From Bacteroidia bacterium (GTDB lineage Bacteria > Bacteroidota > Ignavibacteria > SZUA-365), in NCBI GenBank assembly GCA_027493955.1, contig JAOSJT010000001.1, positions 5,132,552 to 5,196,551 of the forward strand: a DNA stretch of 64,000 nucleotides. Direction: 5' to 3'. Shown in pieces: positions 26,154-34,957 of this stretch. The translations under genes were made by a program, and so were the position numbers. The notes beneath the pieces were generated by a model. That model had not been told where the DNA came from. It was given only the letters and a program-made list of their open reading frames with translations, and ran no database searches. Position 1 is the first letter of the stretch; every line of letters begins with the position of its first letter.

Positions 26154-26711
26154 CTATGATGCGGGTCGCCGTATCGGGAAGGCGACGAAGGCTTCGCGCA
26201 GATTTCTTCCGAAGTGCGCCATATCTGTCACGTTGCCGTCGGAAGCAAAACAGTCCGGTATCAGGGCGCGCCAGAGAAGCTCGGCACGCTTCGCGTCAAT
26301 GACATCAACAACCAATGTCCCGGGATCATACATGGACACAGGGGTCAGCGGCGCAAAGGCGCCCCACCACGGTTTGTACCAGTTGTATGCCGTCCATTGC
26401 TCGATAGGCGGAGGTGTGTTCATCCCCGCATGCATATGCACGGTCATTTCCACGGGTTCGAATTGTTTCCATACCAGTCCGGCAGCACCGAGCATGACGT
26501 TGACCGAATCACGCAGCGCGTGATAGAGGGCTTCCTGTGCCGTGGCATGGTTGCCTTCGAAGTAGGGTCCGTCGAACCAGCGATAAGTTTTATACATACG
26601 AAAATCCGCGTCCGAATTCTTGTCCGTGATCACGGGACGCGGAGCCGTGCCGGAACATGCGATGAAGGAAAAGACAAGCGCTGCGAGCAGAAGGCCTCGT
26701 AGTGTTGCCAT
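26154..26711 (-). CDS. DUF4136-type lipoprotein
   Basis: The ATG at 26711 (GGAG about ten bases upstream) gives 185 residues with a lipoprotein signal (LVFSFIAC). The body has the DUF4136 pattern: DADFRMYKTYRWFDG near the start, a central beta region, and GTLVVDVIDAKRAELLWRALIPD, a phrase typical of the family where it reads 'GTLVVDlvDa..kkllWrG'. These proteins sit in the outer membrane or periplasm and have no known activity. It lies 188 bases before the synthetase on the same strand and 164 bases after the coiled-coil gene. The ORF extends to 26744, but the later ATG fits the signal peptide. Confidence 0.8.
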   Translation of the reverse strand: MATLRGLLLAALVFSFIACSGTAPRPVITDKNSDADFRMYKTYRWFDGPYFEGNHATAQEALYHALRDSVNVMLGAAGLVWKQFEPVEMTVHMHAGMNTPPPIEQWTAYNWYKPWWGAFAPLTPVSMYDPGTLVVDVIDAKRAELLWRALIPDCFASDGNVTDMAHFGRNLREAFVAFPIRRPAS

Positions 26712-26875
26712 GATTGCGATCTCCAGATTTGTTGAACAAGACATGTCGGAAAAAATTACGCAGTCCGGTGGGTTTCAGGCAAGTCCTCAACCCTGCGTCT
26801 CCCGAACAGGCGCATTCTCGCCTCAGCGTTCTCCGGTAGAACGCCGAGAAGGAAGTACAGGCAGAAGGTGAGACC

Positions 26876-28192
26876 CTACCGCCGTCCCCTTGGTTTTTTC
26901 GGCTCCTCTTGAGGAAGGTATACGGTGTCGTGTACGACTTGCCGCTGAATTATCGGTTGTCGCGTCGTGGAGGGCTTGTCCGAACCGGACCAGATGACAT
27001 AGACGCCCATCAGGAGCAGCACGTTCAGGGCGAGGATCACCGCGAGGAACGTCCTGTTTCGTCCGATACTTTCGCGCTGAAGGCTGAATTCCTTCTCCGT
27101 CGCTTCCTCGAAGGTGCGCAGGCCTTTCTCAATGAACATCTCGAGTCGGCTCAGCTTTCCGACCACGTCGTCCGCAAACTCGCGTAGCGAGCTCTCCAGG
27201 GACTTGTCCAGCGCATCCACGCGGTTCATGGCGGAATTGAGGTTGAAATGCAGGGATCGAATGTCGGCCATGATGGATTTCAATTTCTCCGGGAAATCCA
27301 CGGCTTCGATGGAGCGCGACAGTTTACCCGACGACGCGATAATGGCGTCCGTGCCCGCAGAAAGTTTCTCGAAATCCAGCGCCTGCTGATCGTACGTTTT
27401 CTTGATCGCCGCAAAGATCTTGATGGATTGCGCATTGGCCTCCTCCAGCGATCGTTTCGCGTCCTCGATCGCGGTCTGCATACCATGATGCACGAGATCC
27501 TGCAATTCCTCAAGACGCGACGTTGCTTTACCTCCGAGCTCCTCTATGTGCTTGTGTGCACGCGCACCGAGTTCCAGCACCTGTGAACGCGCGCTGCCGG
27601 TAAAATCCTCGATGTGGCGGACGGATGCGTCACCGCCTTTGCGTATCTGCTCGTGAAGCAACTGTGCGCTGTCTTCGACGACACGATGGAAACTGCCATC
27701 CAGCTCTGCGGCGAGCTTCTTCACCTTTTCGGTCATTACCGCCAACTGCCCGTCAGCCATCGTTGCGGAGTCGCGCACGAGCTGCTTCATCGCGTCCGTG
27801 GACTGATCGAACAGTTGCTCGGCGCGGACGGAGAGTTGGGAGAGTGTATCGGCTGATCGCTGGCTCGTACCCTCCAACGTTCGGAGTACCTCCGCATGGT
27901 GTTCCTCGAATTGCTTCTTCGCGCGAGCCGCTGTTTCAAGTATGTGGCGTCTGGCGGCAGTACCGAGCTCATCGAAACGAGCCTGAGAATCGGTCCCCAC
28001 CTGCTCGAGTGCTCCCTTATGCAGCCCCAATAACGCGTCGAGATGTTCGGAGTACTTTTTCTGGACACCGGCGACGGCGACAAGTACTTTCTGAGCGACG
28101 CTTTTTGCTTGCTCGATGTGATCTACCGCCGCGCGGAGGCGCCCGAGTTCCTTTTCGAGCGATTGGAGGGCTTCAGTCGTTTCCTGCTTCAT
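26876..28192 (-). CDS. Membrane-anchored coiled-coil protein coupled to the giant helicase
   Basis: A protein of 438 residues. Residues 1-375 are almost wholly helical and charged, with a heptad habit and repeated units of about 20-35 residues (for example ARRHILETAARAKKQFEEH, AHKHIEELGGKATSRLEEL), much like apolipoprotein/ZorA-tail-like coiled coils. One membrane helix (about 382-401, FLAVILALNVLLLMG) is followed by a short Pro/Arg-rich tail ending KKPRGRR. There is no signal peptide, so the long rod should lie in the cytoplasm. No nuclease or enzymatic motif is visible. Its ATG lies 20 bases inside the end of the helicase gene, so the two are translationally coupled. It could tether the helicase to the membrane or sense membrane or DNA damage; this is inference. 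Confidence 0.8.
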   Translation of the reverse strand: MKQETTEALQSLEKELGRLRAAVDHIEQAKSVAQKVLVAVAGVQKKYSEHLDALLGLHKGALEQVGTDSQARFDELGTAARRHILETAARAKKQFEEHHAEVLRTLEGTSQRSADTLSQLSVRAEQLFDQSTDAMKQLVRDSATMADGQLAVMTEKVKKLAAELDGSFHRVVEDSAQLLHEQIRKGGDASVRHIEDFTGSARSQVLELGARAHKHIEELGGKATSRLEELQDLVHHGMQTAIEDAKRSLEEANAQSIKIFAAIKKTYDQQALDFEKLSAGTDAIIASSGKLSRSIEAVDFPEKLKSIMADIRSLHFNLNSAMNRVDALDKSLESSLREFADDVVGKLSRLEMFIEKGLRTFEEATEKEFSLQRESIGRNRTFLAVILALNVLLLMGVYVIWSGSDKPSTTRQPIIQRQVVHDTVYLPQEEPKKPRGRR

Positions 28193-31100
28193 AACCTTTC
28201 AGAAAGCTGTTGTTGAATGTTCGGAGCCATTGAAGATGCGAGACCAATTCGGGATCCGGGGTGATCGGGGCTGCTTGTGGTTTTGGCGCCCGCTCAGGAG
28301 CGGGTGTGGACGATTTCTGCTGAACGCGGGGCTGGGGAGTGACGCCGCGAACTTCCACCTGCGCGTTGCGATCCGCTTTGGATGGCGGTTCTATGGGTTG
28401 CGGGTCTTGCTGCGGAGCTCCGGGAGTAACGGATTTTTCTTTCGGCCCCGAAGGCGTCGGAGTTGCTTCGGGCTTGGCGGACTCGCCGGAAGATTCCGCA
28501 GTCCGGACGTTCAGCAACCGTGCGAAGCTGTCGATATCGACTGCAGCGGGCTGCAAACTCTCCGGGGCTGCAGCTCTGCCGGGCGCCGGCGGTTCCGCTG
28601 GCGCTTGCACCTCTGGCGTTTGTGCTTCCGGCGCTTGCGATGGCTTTGCTGGTCGGGGCGGGGTGACGGTCCCCTGCGCTGTTTCGGTTGCGGCCCCCTT
28701 CGCTTCGAAGTCCGCTACCGGCGCCTGCGCGGGCAGAGCGCTTCGACCGGATGCGACGGAGGGTGCGCTCGTGACCGGAGGCAGACTGTCCTCCGCCTTT
28801 CGGATGAGTTCCTCCCGTTCGCTGCGGAGGCGTTCGAGGTCCGGGAGACCGTCACGTACTTTCCGCTCTATCGCACTGATGCACTCCTCGGACAGATGCC
28901 TCCGGAGAATCACACCCAGGCGATGCAGTGACGCATCGCAATCCTTTTGCTTGCCCCGGCTGAGTGCGAGACAGAACAGTACGGCTTCCGCAAAACGCGA
29001 TGGTGCGCTCTTCTCGGTTTCGTCATCGGGGGGATCAACCGTGTCCGCCAGAGCCGCGAGCGCTTCGAGCAGTGCTGAATGTGCGTGGAATGGTGAAAGT
29101 ATTTCGCAGGAACGGCGCAGATGACGGACATGCTCCAGCACCCCGCCCGGTCCGTCCGCCTCGAGCCCCTCGGCGATGAGCAATAACTCCCGAAGCTGTT
29201 CCTGCCCTTCCAGCGTCAGTACCCGCGGGAGCTCGTCGGGCCGTGCATACCGCGAAGTAGAGGTGTGCACTGCCGTGGTGTGAAAGCGTTGCGGGCCGTC
29301 CTCACGCATCACTGTGTGGAGAAGCACATCCAGATCAGTCGCCTCGCGGTCGTGATACTCACCGATCCAGCGATACAGATGGTCAATGAGGAAGAACAGA
29401 CACTGCTCCAACACGGAATCGCCGGTGTATGTCGGAAGGACTTGCAGCACGCGCTCCGCGTCCTTTTCCGGCATGAGCATGCGTACGTAGTGTTGAAGCG
29501 CTTCGCGGTACTCCGCGTCGCGCCTGACGTTGATGGTCAGCGCAAAACGTCTGGACGCGGGATTTGCTACCACGTCGGTAACGGCGCCAAGCGCCATCAT
29601 GCGCAGTATGGCGCGCTCCGTATCGGCACGACTGCGGATTTTCAGGAACATCTGCCGCAATGCCAGCCCAAGATCCTGGTCAAGACGCGAGAAAACACCC
29701 TGCTGCTGTGTGCGATCCTCGATTTGCGCGACGAAAGACTCCCAGGTATCAGCCGAGATCTCGGATAGAATTTTTCTTTGTATCTCAATCTCCGCGCGTC
29801 GCCAGAGCAAGCTGTGGATCTGTGTCAATATCGGCTCTTTGTCGTTCTCGAAGCCGATGCGAAGCGTGAAGCTCGCTCCGATATCGAAATCCTTCATCTG
29901 CCGGAGTATCCCATCATCAGCATCGGAAGGGAATGTTGCGGATACCCATGCGCTGAGACTGGGCCCCGACCCCGCCTCTGCGATGCTTTGCCTGAAGGCG
30001 AACTCGAGCGCTTCACGGGCGAAGGTCTGGTCGGAGTAATTCGTATCACGGACCACAGTCAATGCGACGAGATCTATGTAGCCCAGCACTTCCCCGCGTC
30101 GGGTCTGCAAGTACAGCCGTTCATCCAGATTGCGCTGCCAGTAAGCGGTAAGAATTCCCGTGCCGAATTCATCGCTCAGGAGGTTGGCAATACGAGAGGT
30201 GTTGGTATCCTCCGGATAGGTGATTTCTTTCAGCAAATCACTCAGGATTTGCTTCTCCCTGGCCGAGGTGCTGAAGCCGTGATGCAGAGCGGACTCCTCG
30301 CGCTTCCGGCTCTCCGCGGCGTTGCGCTTCAACACGCTCTTGGGGATGCACACATAGCACAGGGCTGGCCCTCCATCATGCCCGGCTCTGCCGCATTCCT
30401 GAAGCAGGCGTGCGATGGAAGGAGAGGGCTGTACATGTATGGTGGCGCGCACACCCGGTCGGTGCGACCCGATGCCCCAGGCGCGCGTGCTTACGAGCAG
30501 ATTCGCCTCTCCCCGCGAAAATCGTTTCCGCTCACCGGCAGCGTCGCGAAGGATCTGGCGCCCGACATGGACACCTTCGCAATCCTGACCGGTATAGCGG
30601 GCCGTCCGGAAGGGCGATGCATCAAGGATCTCCGCGAGACCTTGCCGTTCCGCCCCATAGCGCGCGGATACGTTGGCTGCGGCAGGGACAAATACCACTG
30701 CGGCGCCTTCTCCGTGCGTGGAGAACAGCTGATCGAGCCCGTTATCGGATGATGGAGTCTCAGTAGAGTTGTCTGATGCGCCGGCCTGCAACGCCTTTGG
30801 CAAAGCTTCGAGCAGCTGTCGAATCTCCGTTGCCTGCTCTTGAGAGCCGGTGGAGGATGTGACAACGGGAACGAGTCTGACATCAGGAGGTAACGCTCCG
30901 GGCAGCAGCAGCAACCACGCTCCCTCCGCACGGGCGTGCTGCTGTGCGGTAGCAAGTTGTCGAAGCAGATGGCTGTGCACGCGGGGCGACATCGAGGCCG
31001 TGAGCATTGCGAGCGGCACGTGACGAAACGGTGCGGTCGTCGCCGCCGCGCAAATTCGTCCGGCGATGTGCTGCATGGCGTAGCGCGCGTCGTGACTCCA

Positions 31101-32783
31101 TTCGCTGCAACTCTGCGCTTCGTCGATTACCGCCCGCGCAAAAACAACGCCCTCACGGCGTGCATCCATCAGGGCGTTTCGTACATCCTCGCTGTCGAAA
31201 AGATTCGCCGGTATCAGGCCGATCAGAGCGTTTCCTTTTGAGAGTGCACCGAGCGCAGCGAGACGCTCTTCGCGACGCGCTTCCTCCCGAAGGAGGACGT
31301 ATGCGTCGATGCCGGCCTCATCGAGGGCCGCCGCCGTGTCGGTGAGCATATCGGAGGAAGGTGCGACGATGACTGTCGGCGCGCTTTGCAACACCGATGC
31401 CAAAAGGACAGGCATTGTTTTTCCTGCCGCAGGCGGCATGGCGGCGATGACCTGCTCAGCCCGGAGCATGCGGGAGAGAAATTCCAGCTGTCCCTGTCTG
31501 AACGCGGAACATCCGAATACGTCATCCTGCAGGCCGCGCAGTGCCGCTTCGGCCTCAGCCGTGATTTCGAAGTCTGCCGATGCTCCCCGACCGGCGCCTT
31601 TGTACACCACAGCAGATGCGCTTCTGAATTTCTCCCGTTCCTTTCCGGACATCACGGAACGGATACGGATAGAGGGTGCGTCAGGAAGCGGTATCTCTTC
31701 ATCGGGGATGTCAGCGGTATGCAGCATCGATACATCCAGCACGAGCGTGCACGGCGCTATCGCTTGTCCGGATGCGAGCACGGTCGGTCGACAGCCGCTG
31801 ACGGCATGCAGCGGTGAATCGGCGAAGTCCGCCGTGCAGTACACTTTCAGATTGATGGCCGGCAGACGTCGTCCCGCACCTTCGAGGATGAACAACCGAT
31901 CGAGCAGCCGGGTCAGGTCTTCCACCGCGAGAGCTGCGCAGGGTATGTCACGCTCGATAACGGTGATATCCCATTCCTGTGCGGCAAGGCTCAACTGGCC
32001 CGAGAGCAGGTTCTCAAGCACCACCTTCTGAATGCGAGCCACACCGAGTGGTGTGTGCAGTACCTGTAGGAGCTGTTTGCCCTCCTGCGTACTCAACAGT
32101 GGTGCGCTTCCGGCCGTGAGTAATGCCCGCATCTGCCCCGGATACTCCGAAATGAGTGCGGTGAGACGGGACCGGAGTGAAGCGGTATCTGCTCCAACCT
32201 CGATTGTGATCCAATTCTCCTGTGTCGAAGTTTCGTCCTCCACACCCTCAGGCAGAAACTGCAGTCCGCTCAGCGTACCCGCCCCGGCCGGAAGCGGAAG
32301 CAGTAGCTTGTTTCCCTGAGTTTGCAGCAGTTGTACCGCGGCGAGACCCAGAGATTTTTGCAGTACCGGGAGCAATTGTTTGAGAAATTCCGCCGACACG
32401 ACACCCTGAAACCGCCGGATGGAATCCTGGCCGGTGATGCGAGGATCGAAAGGAAGCAGCGCGGCGGACCATTGTGCAAGCAACGCGTCTCTGTCGGGCC
32501 GTTTTTTCCCCAATTCACGGACGTATTCCGGGAACGCCGCGATACAGCGCTCGCTCACCAGTCGTGAAGCGCGTGTCGGGAGCCCTCGCGCCAAAAAATT
32601 TACCGCGGCTTCCACGATGTGCAGGTCGGGGATGCGCTCTCCGCTCGCTTCTCGGACGGATTCGCTTTCGTAGCAACAAGCGGTCCTGAACAGCTCAGGA
32701 GTATCTGAAGCACCCCTGGCGATCGCTTTCAACGCAGAACGGAGTGGCTCAAGTATGTACGCTGCTGAACTCTGAACTCGCAT
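28173..32783 (-). CDS. Giant RecQ-like superfamily 2 helicase (about 1536 aa)
   Basis: Counting from the ATG at 32783 (GGAAG seven bases upstream), residues 1-420 are an unrecognised N-terminal region with the notable phrase EWDITVIERDIPCAALAVEDL. Residues 420-820 hold a RecQ-like helicase: motif 0 (FGCSAFRQGQ, about 423), Walker A PPAAGKT (about 450), motif II DEAQSCSEWSHD (about 554, RecQ reads DEAHCISQWGHD), motif III LTASMS, motif V STRAWGIGSHRPGVR and motif VI QECGRAGHDG (about 795). A helical region of some 530 residues follows, then a Pro/Ala/Glu-rich linker of about 150 and a short conserved-looking end. The RecQ zinc-binding and HRDC domains are not evident. The frame continues upstream to 32936, but a promoter lies inside that extension. 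It overlaps the coiled-coil gene. No modification gene is nearby. A defence or DNA-transaction role is inferred. Confidence 0.85.
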   Translation of the reverse strand: MRVQSSAAYILEPLRSALKAIARGASDTPELFRTACCYESESVREASGERIPDLHIVEAAVNFLARGLPTRASRLVSERCIAAFPEYVRELGKKRPDRDALLAQWSAALLPFDPRITGQDSIRRFQGVVSAEFLKQLLPVLQKSLGLAAVQLLQTQGNKLLLPLPAGAGTLSGLQFLPEGVEDETSTQENWITIEVGADTASLRSRLTALISEYPGQMRALLTAGSAPLLSTQEGKQLLQVLHTPLGVARIQKVVLENLLSGQLSLAAQEWDITVIERDIPCAALAVEDLTRLLDRLFILEGAGRRLPAINLKVYCTADFADSPLHAVSGCRPTVLASGQAIAPCTLVLDVSMLHTADIPDEEIPLPDAPSIRIRSVMSGKEREKFRSASAVVYKGAGRGASADFEITAEAEAALRGLQDDVFGCSAFRQGQLEFLSRMLRAEQVIAAMPPAAGKTMPVLLASVLQSAPTVIVAPSSDMLTDTAAALDEAGIDAYVLLREEARREERLAALGALSKGNALIGLIPANLFDSEDVRNALMDARREGVVFARAVIDEAQSCSEWSHDARYAMQHIAGRICAAATTAPFRHVPLAMLTASMSPRVHSHLLRQLATAQQHARAEGAWLLLLPGALPPDVRLVPVVTSSTGSQEQATEIRQLLEALPKALQAGASDNSTETPSSDNGLDQLFSTHGEGAAVVFVPAAANVSARYGAERQGLAEILDASPFRTARYTGQDCEGVHVGRQILRDAAGERKRFSRGEANLLVSTRAWGIGSHRPGVRATIHVQPSPSIARLLQECGRAGHDGGPALCYVCIPKSVLKRNAAESRKREESALHHGFSTSAREKQILSDLLKEITYPEDTNTSRIANLLSDEFGTGILTAYWQRNLDERLYLQTRRGEVLGYIDLVALTVVRDTNYSDQTFAREALEFAFRQSIAEAGSGPSLSAWVSATFPSDADDGILRQMKDFDIGASFTLRIGFENDKEPILTQIHSLLWRRAEIEIQRKILSEISADTWESFVAQIEDRTQQQGVFSRLDQDLGLALRQMFLKIRSRADTERAILRMMALGAVTDVVANPASRRFALTINVRRDAEYREALQHYVRMLMPEKDAERVLQVLPTYTGDSVLEQCLFFLIDHLYRWIGEYHDREATDLDVLLHTVMREDGPQRFHTTAVHTSTSRYARPDELPRVLTLEGQEQLRELLLIAEGLEADGPGGVLEHVRHLRRSCEILSPFHAHSALLEALAALADTVDPPDDETEKSAPSRFAEAVLFCLALSRGKQKDCDASLHRLGVILRRHLSEECISAIERKVRDGLPDLERLRSEREELIRKAEDSLPPVTSAPSVASGRSALPAQAPVADFEAKGAATETAQGTVTPPRPAKPSQAPEAQTPEVQAPAEPPAPGRAAAPESLQPAAVDIDSFARLLNVRTAESSGESAKPEATPTPSGPKEKSVTPGAPQQDPQPIEPPSKADRNAQVEVRGVTPQPRVQQKSSTPAPERAPKPQAAPITPDPELVSHLQWLRTFNNSFLKGYEAGND

Positions 32784-33176
32784 GCATGTTCTTCCGTCGA
32801 ATATCTCGAGAAAGGAGCCCGTCCGGTTGATAGAGGACAATATGGATTGATAGTGCAATGTATCATCCGATGCCGTGAAAAGCAACCGTTTTCTCTTATT
32901 TAGCATCCGTGGAACCATTGGCTCGTCTGCTCCCATGCCATCGTGCGATTTTTATCAGCCATGGATCTGCCGCCACACGCTCAATATGCACGCGCGTCCG
33001 TGTGTGGGCAATATCTGACATCCGATCTGATCGAGGGATAGGAGCGTTGGAGGCAAGGAATGCGGTCGAGGCGGATCTCCGCGGCAATTTTACCGGACTC
33101 TGGATTCTCGCTGTGGATTGTTGTAGGTTTCGTGAAACACAGATTCACATGTGTGCGCCTACAGGAGCGAAACCGC
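32784..33176. other. Divergent intergenic region, helicase versus outer-membrane operon
   Basis: These 393 bases separate the leftward helicase module from the rightward barrel gene. Besides the helicase promoter, a weak rightward box TAGGTTTC (33124-33131) lies about 45 bases before the ATG at 33177, without a good TTG at the expected distance. The frame running through 33060 is not coding-like. No repeat or RNA was seen. Confidence 0.5.
32855..32885 (-). promoter_or_regulatory. Promoter of the helicase/coiled-coil module (TTG-N20-TACATTGC)
   Basis: On the minus strand TTG (32885-32883) is followed after 20 bases by TACATTGC (32862-32855). The region is AT-rich compared with the gene body. 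It lies inside the possible upstream extension of the helicase frame, which supports the start at 32783. Confidence 0.5.
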
Positions 33177-34892
33177 ATGGTTGTTTTTGAAACTACCAGG
33201 CCGAGTGCACGGAACACCAGACTTGGGGGAATACTGTGCGCCGGACTCATACTGCTGATCCTTATCGGCGGCAGGATATCGGCGCAGGATTTATCCCGGG
33301 ACGACACGCCACCTTTTACGCTGACCGGCAGTCTGATCACCGCCGGGGAACTGTACTCCATACCGGGGCTGGAGACGCAACGACCGGAAAAGTCCGCACG
33401 ATTGTACTTCAATCCCACTCTGAACGTTTACGGGCTGCAACTGCCGTTCAGCTTTCTTCTGTCCACCCATGAACGCTCCTACAACCAGCCCTTCAACCAA
33501 TTCGGCGTCAGCCCGGTGTATAAATCACTCACCGTGCATGCAGGCTATCGCTCCCTCCGCTACTCGGATTTCACCTTGAGCGATGCGGTTTTCCTTGGCG
33601 GTGGCGCGGAGTTCCGTGAGGACTGGTTCAAGCTGCGCGCGATGTACGGGCGCTTGCGCAGGGCGGTGGATGAGGACACTTCCTCGTCCATTCGGGCGGT
33701 GTACCGGCGTGTCGGCTGGGCATTCGGCGCCGGCATCGGAGACGAGCAGCGCTTTATAGATCTGAACGTGCTCAAGGCCTGGGACGACAGCTCGTCGCTC
33801 TCCCGGCTCCCTTCCTTCGGTGCGGTGTATCCGTCGGAAAATGTGGTCGCCGGTCTGAACGGCCGTCTCCCGATGCTCGGAGGCCGGCTCGTGGTGGATG
33901 GAGAACTCGCGGGCAGTGTGTTCTCCCGCGATCTGCGGCTGCCGCTGTTCACGGATAACAGTGTGCCGGAAACCGGCTTGATTCAGACGCGCATCTCCTC
34001 GCGCTTCAATCTCGCTTCCAGAAGCGGAATCACCTGGAACGACGAACTCTGGTCGCTGCGTCTGGAATACGCGCGCGTCGAACCCGAGTATGAGACCATG
34101 GGGGCGATCTATACGCAGAACGACTACCAGGATATCACCGTCAAACCGTCGTTCCGTCTGCCCGACGGTTCGTTGCGTATCAATGGCTCCGTCGGACGCC
34201 GCTCGGACAACCTTTTCGATGACCGTCTGTACACGACCAGTCGTATCATCGGCTCCGGTTCGCTCAATTGGCTGCCGGGGCCGCTGTTCAACCTCGACGC
34301 CAATTACTCCAATTACAGCATGTCCAACAGCAACGGCGCGCTGCAGGTAAACGACAGCACCCGACTCGACAATGTGTCGGAATCCTGGTCGCTGTCGCCG
34401 CGTCTGGCGCTCACGGGCATGTCCATGCAGCACTTCCTCATGCTTTTTCTCACGAAACAGAGCTATACCGACGAAAACCTTCTCACCGGTCGTAATTCGG
34501 ACAACGACGTGCTCACGGCGGTACTCAGCTATAACGGGATGCTGATGTCCGGCTTCGGATTTTCGGGTGCCGTGCAATTTACCGAAATCACGACGGCCTT
34601 TCTCACCAATATCATACGCGGCGCAACCATAGAAGTCAGCAATGGTTTTTTCGACAATCAACTGAATGTGAGTCTCTCCTTCACGATGAATTTCACCAGA
34701 GCCAGTGTCGAGAGCGCAACGGACACCCAACAACTCGTGACGCTCAGTACGCGCTACAAATTCACGCGCGAAGATGCGCTCGATTTTCGTTTCCAATACA
34801 ACGACTACCACGCCGTGGATCCGTCCAGGCGGTCATACAGCGGCACCATCACCCGGTTGCAGTATTCCCGGAGTTTCGCGTTCGGCACATGA
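33177..34892 (+). CDS. Outer-membrane beta-barrel protein
   Basis: The ATG at 33177 has AGGAG nine bases upstream and gives 571 residues. A signal peptide or anchor with a long hydrophobic core (LGGILCAGLILLILIGG) ends near ISAQ. The remainder alternates polar and hydrophobic residues in strand-length blocks (LQLPFSFLLSTHERSY, LSLSFTMNFTRASVE, ALDFRFQYNDYHAVD), ending RLQYSRSFAFGT, as expected of a barrel of 20 or more strands. I do not recognise a named family. It is the first gene of a three-gene rightward run with a 1946-residue secreted protein and an FN3 protein, so it may be the outer-membrane port or anchor of that system. Confidence 0.7.
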   Translation: MVVFETTRPSARNTRLGGILCAGLILLILIGGRISAQDLSRDDTPPFTLTGSLITAGELYSIPGLETQRPEKSARLYFNPTLNVYGLQLPFSFLLSTHERSYNQPFNQFGVSPVYKSLTVHAGYRSLRYSDFTLSDAVFLGGGAEFREDWFKLRAMYGRLRRAVDEDTSSSIRAVYRRVGWAFGAGIGDEQRFIDLNVLKAWDDSSSLSRLPSFGAVYPSENVVAGLNGRLPMLGGRLVVDGELAGSVFSRDLRLPLFTDNSVPETGLIQTRISSRFNLASRSGITWNDELWSLRLEYARVEPEYETMGAIYTQNDYQDITVKPSFRLPDGSLRINGSVGRRSDNLFDDRLYTTSRIIGSGSLNWLPGPLFNLDANYSNYSMSNSNGALQVNDSTRLDNVSESWSLSPRLALTGMSMQHFLMLFLTKQSYTDENLLTGRNSDNDVLTAVLSYNGMLMSGFGFSGAVQFTEITTAFLTNIIRGATIEVSNGFFDNQLNVSLSFTMNFTRASVESATDTQQLVTLSTRYKFTREDALDFRFQYNDYHAVDPSRRSYSGTITRLQYSRSFAFGT

Positions 34893-34957
34893 TACCCCGC
34901 GTCGACCGTTTCCCCGACCATTGATTAGAAATTCATGCACTGATACAGGAACGGACC

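Noticed and set aside
32784-32936. N-terminal extension of the helicase to the first ATG at 32936
   Set aside because: The extension contains an AT-rich promoter match (TTG-N20-TACATTGC) and no ribosome binding site at its ATG. The ATG at 32783 has GGAAG at a good distance. Some doubt remains.
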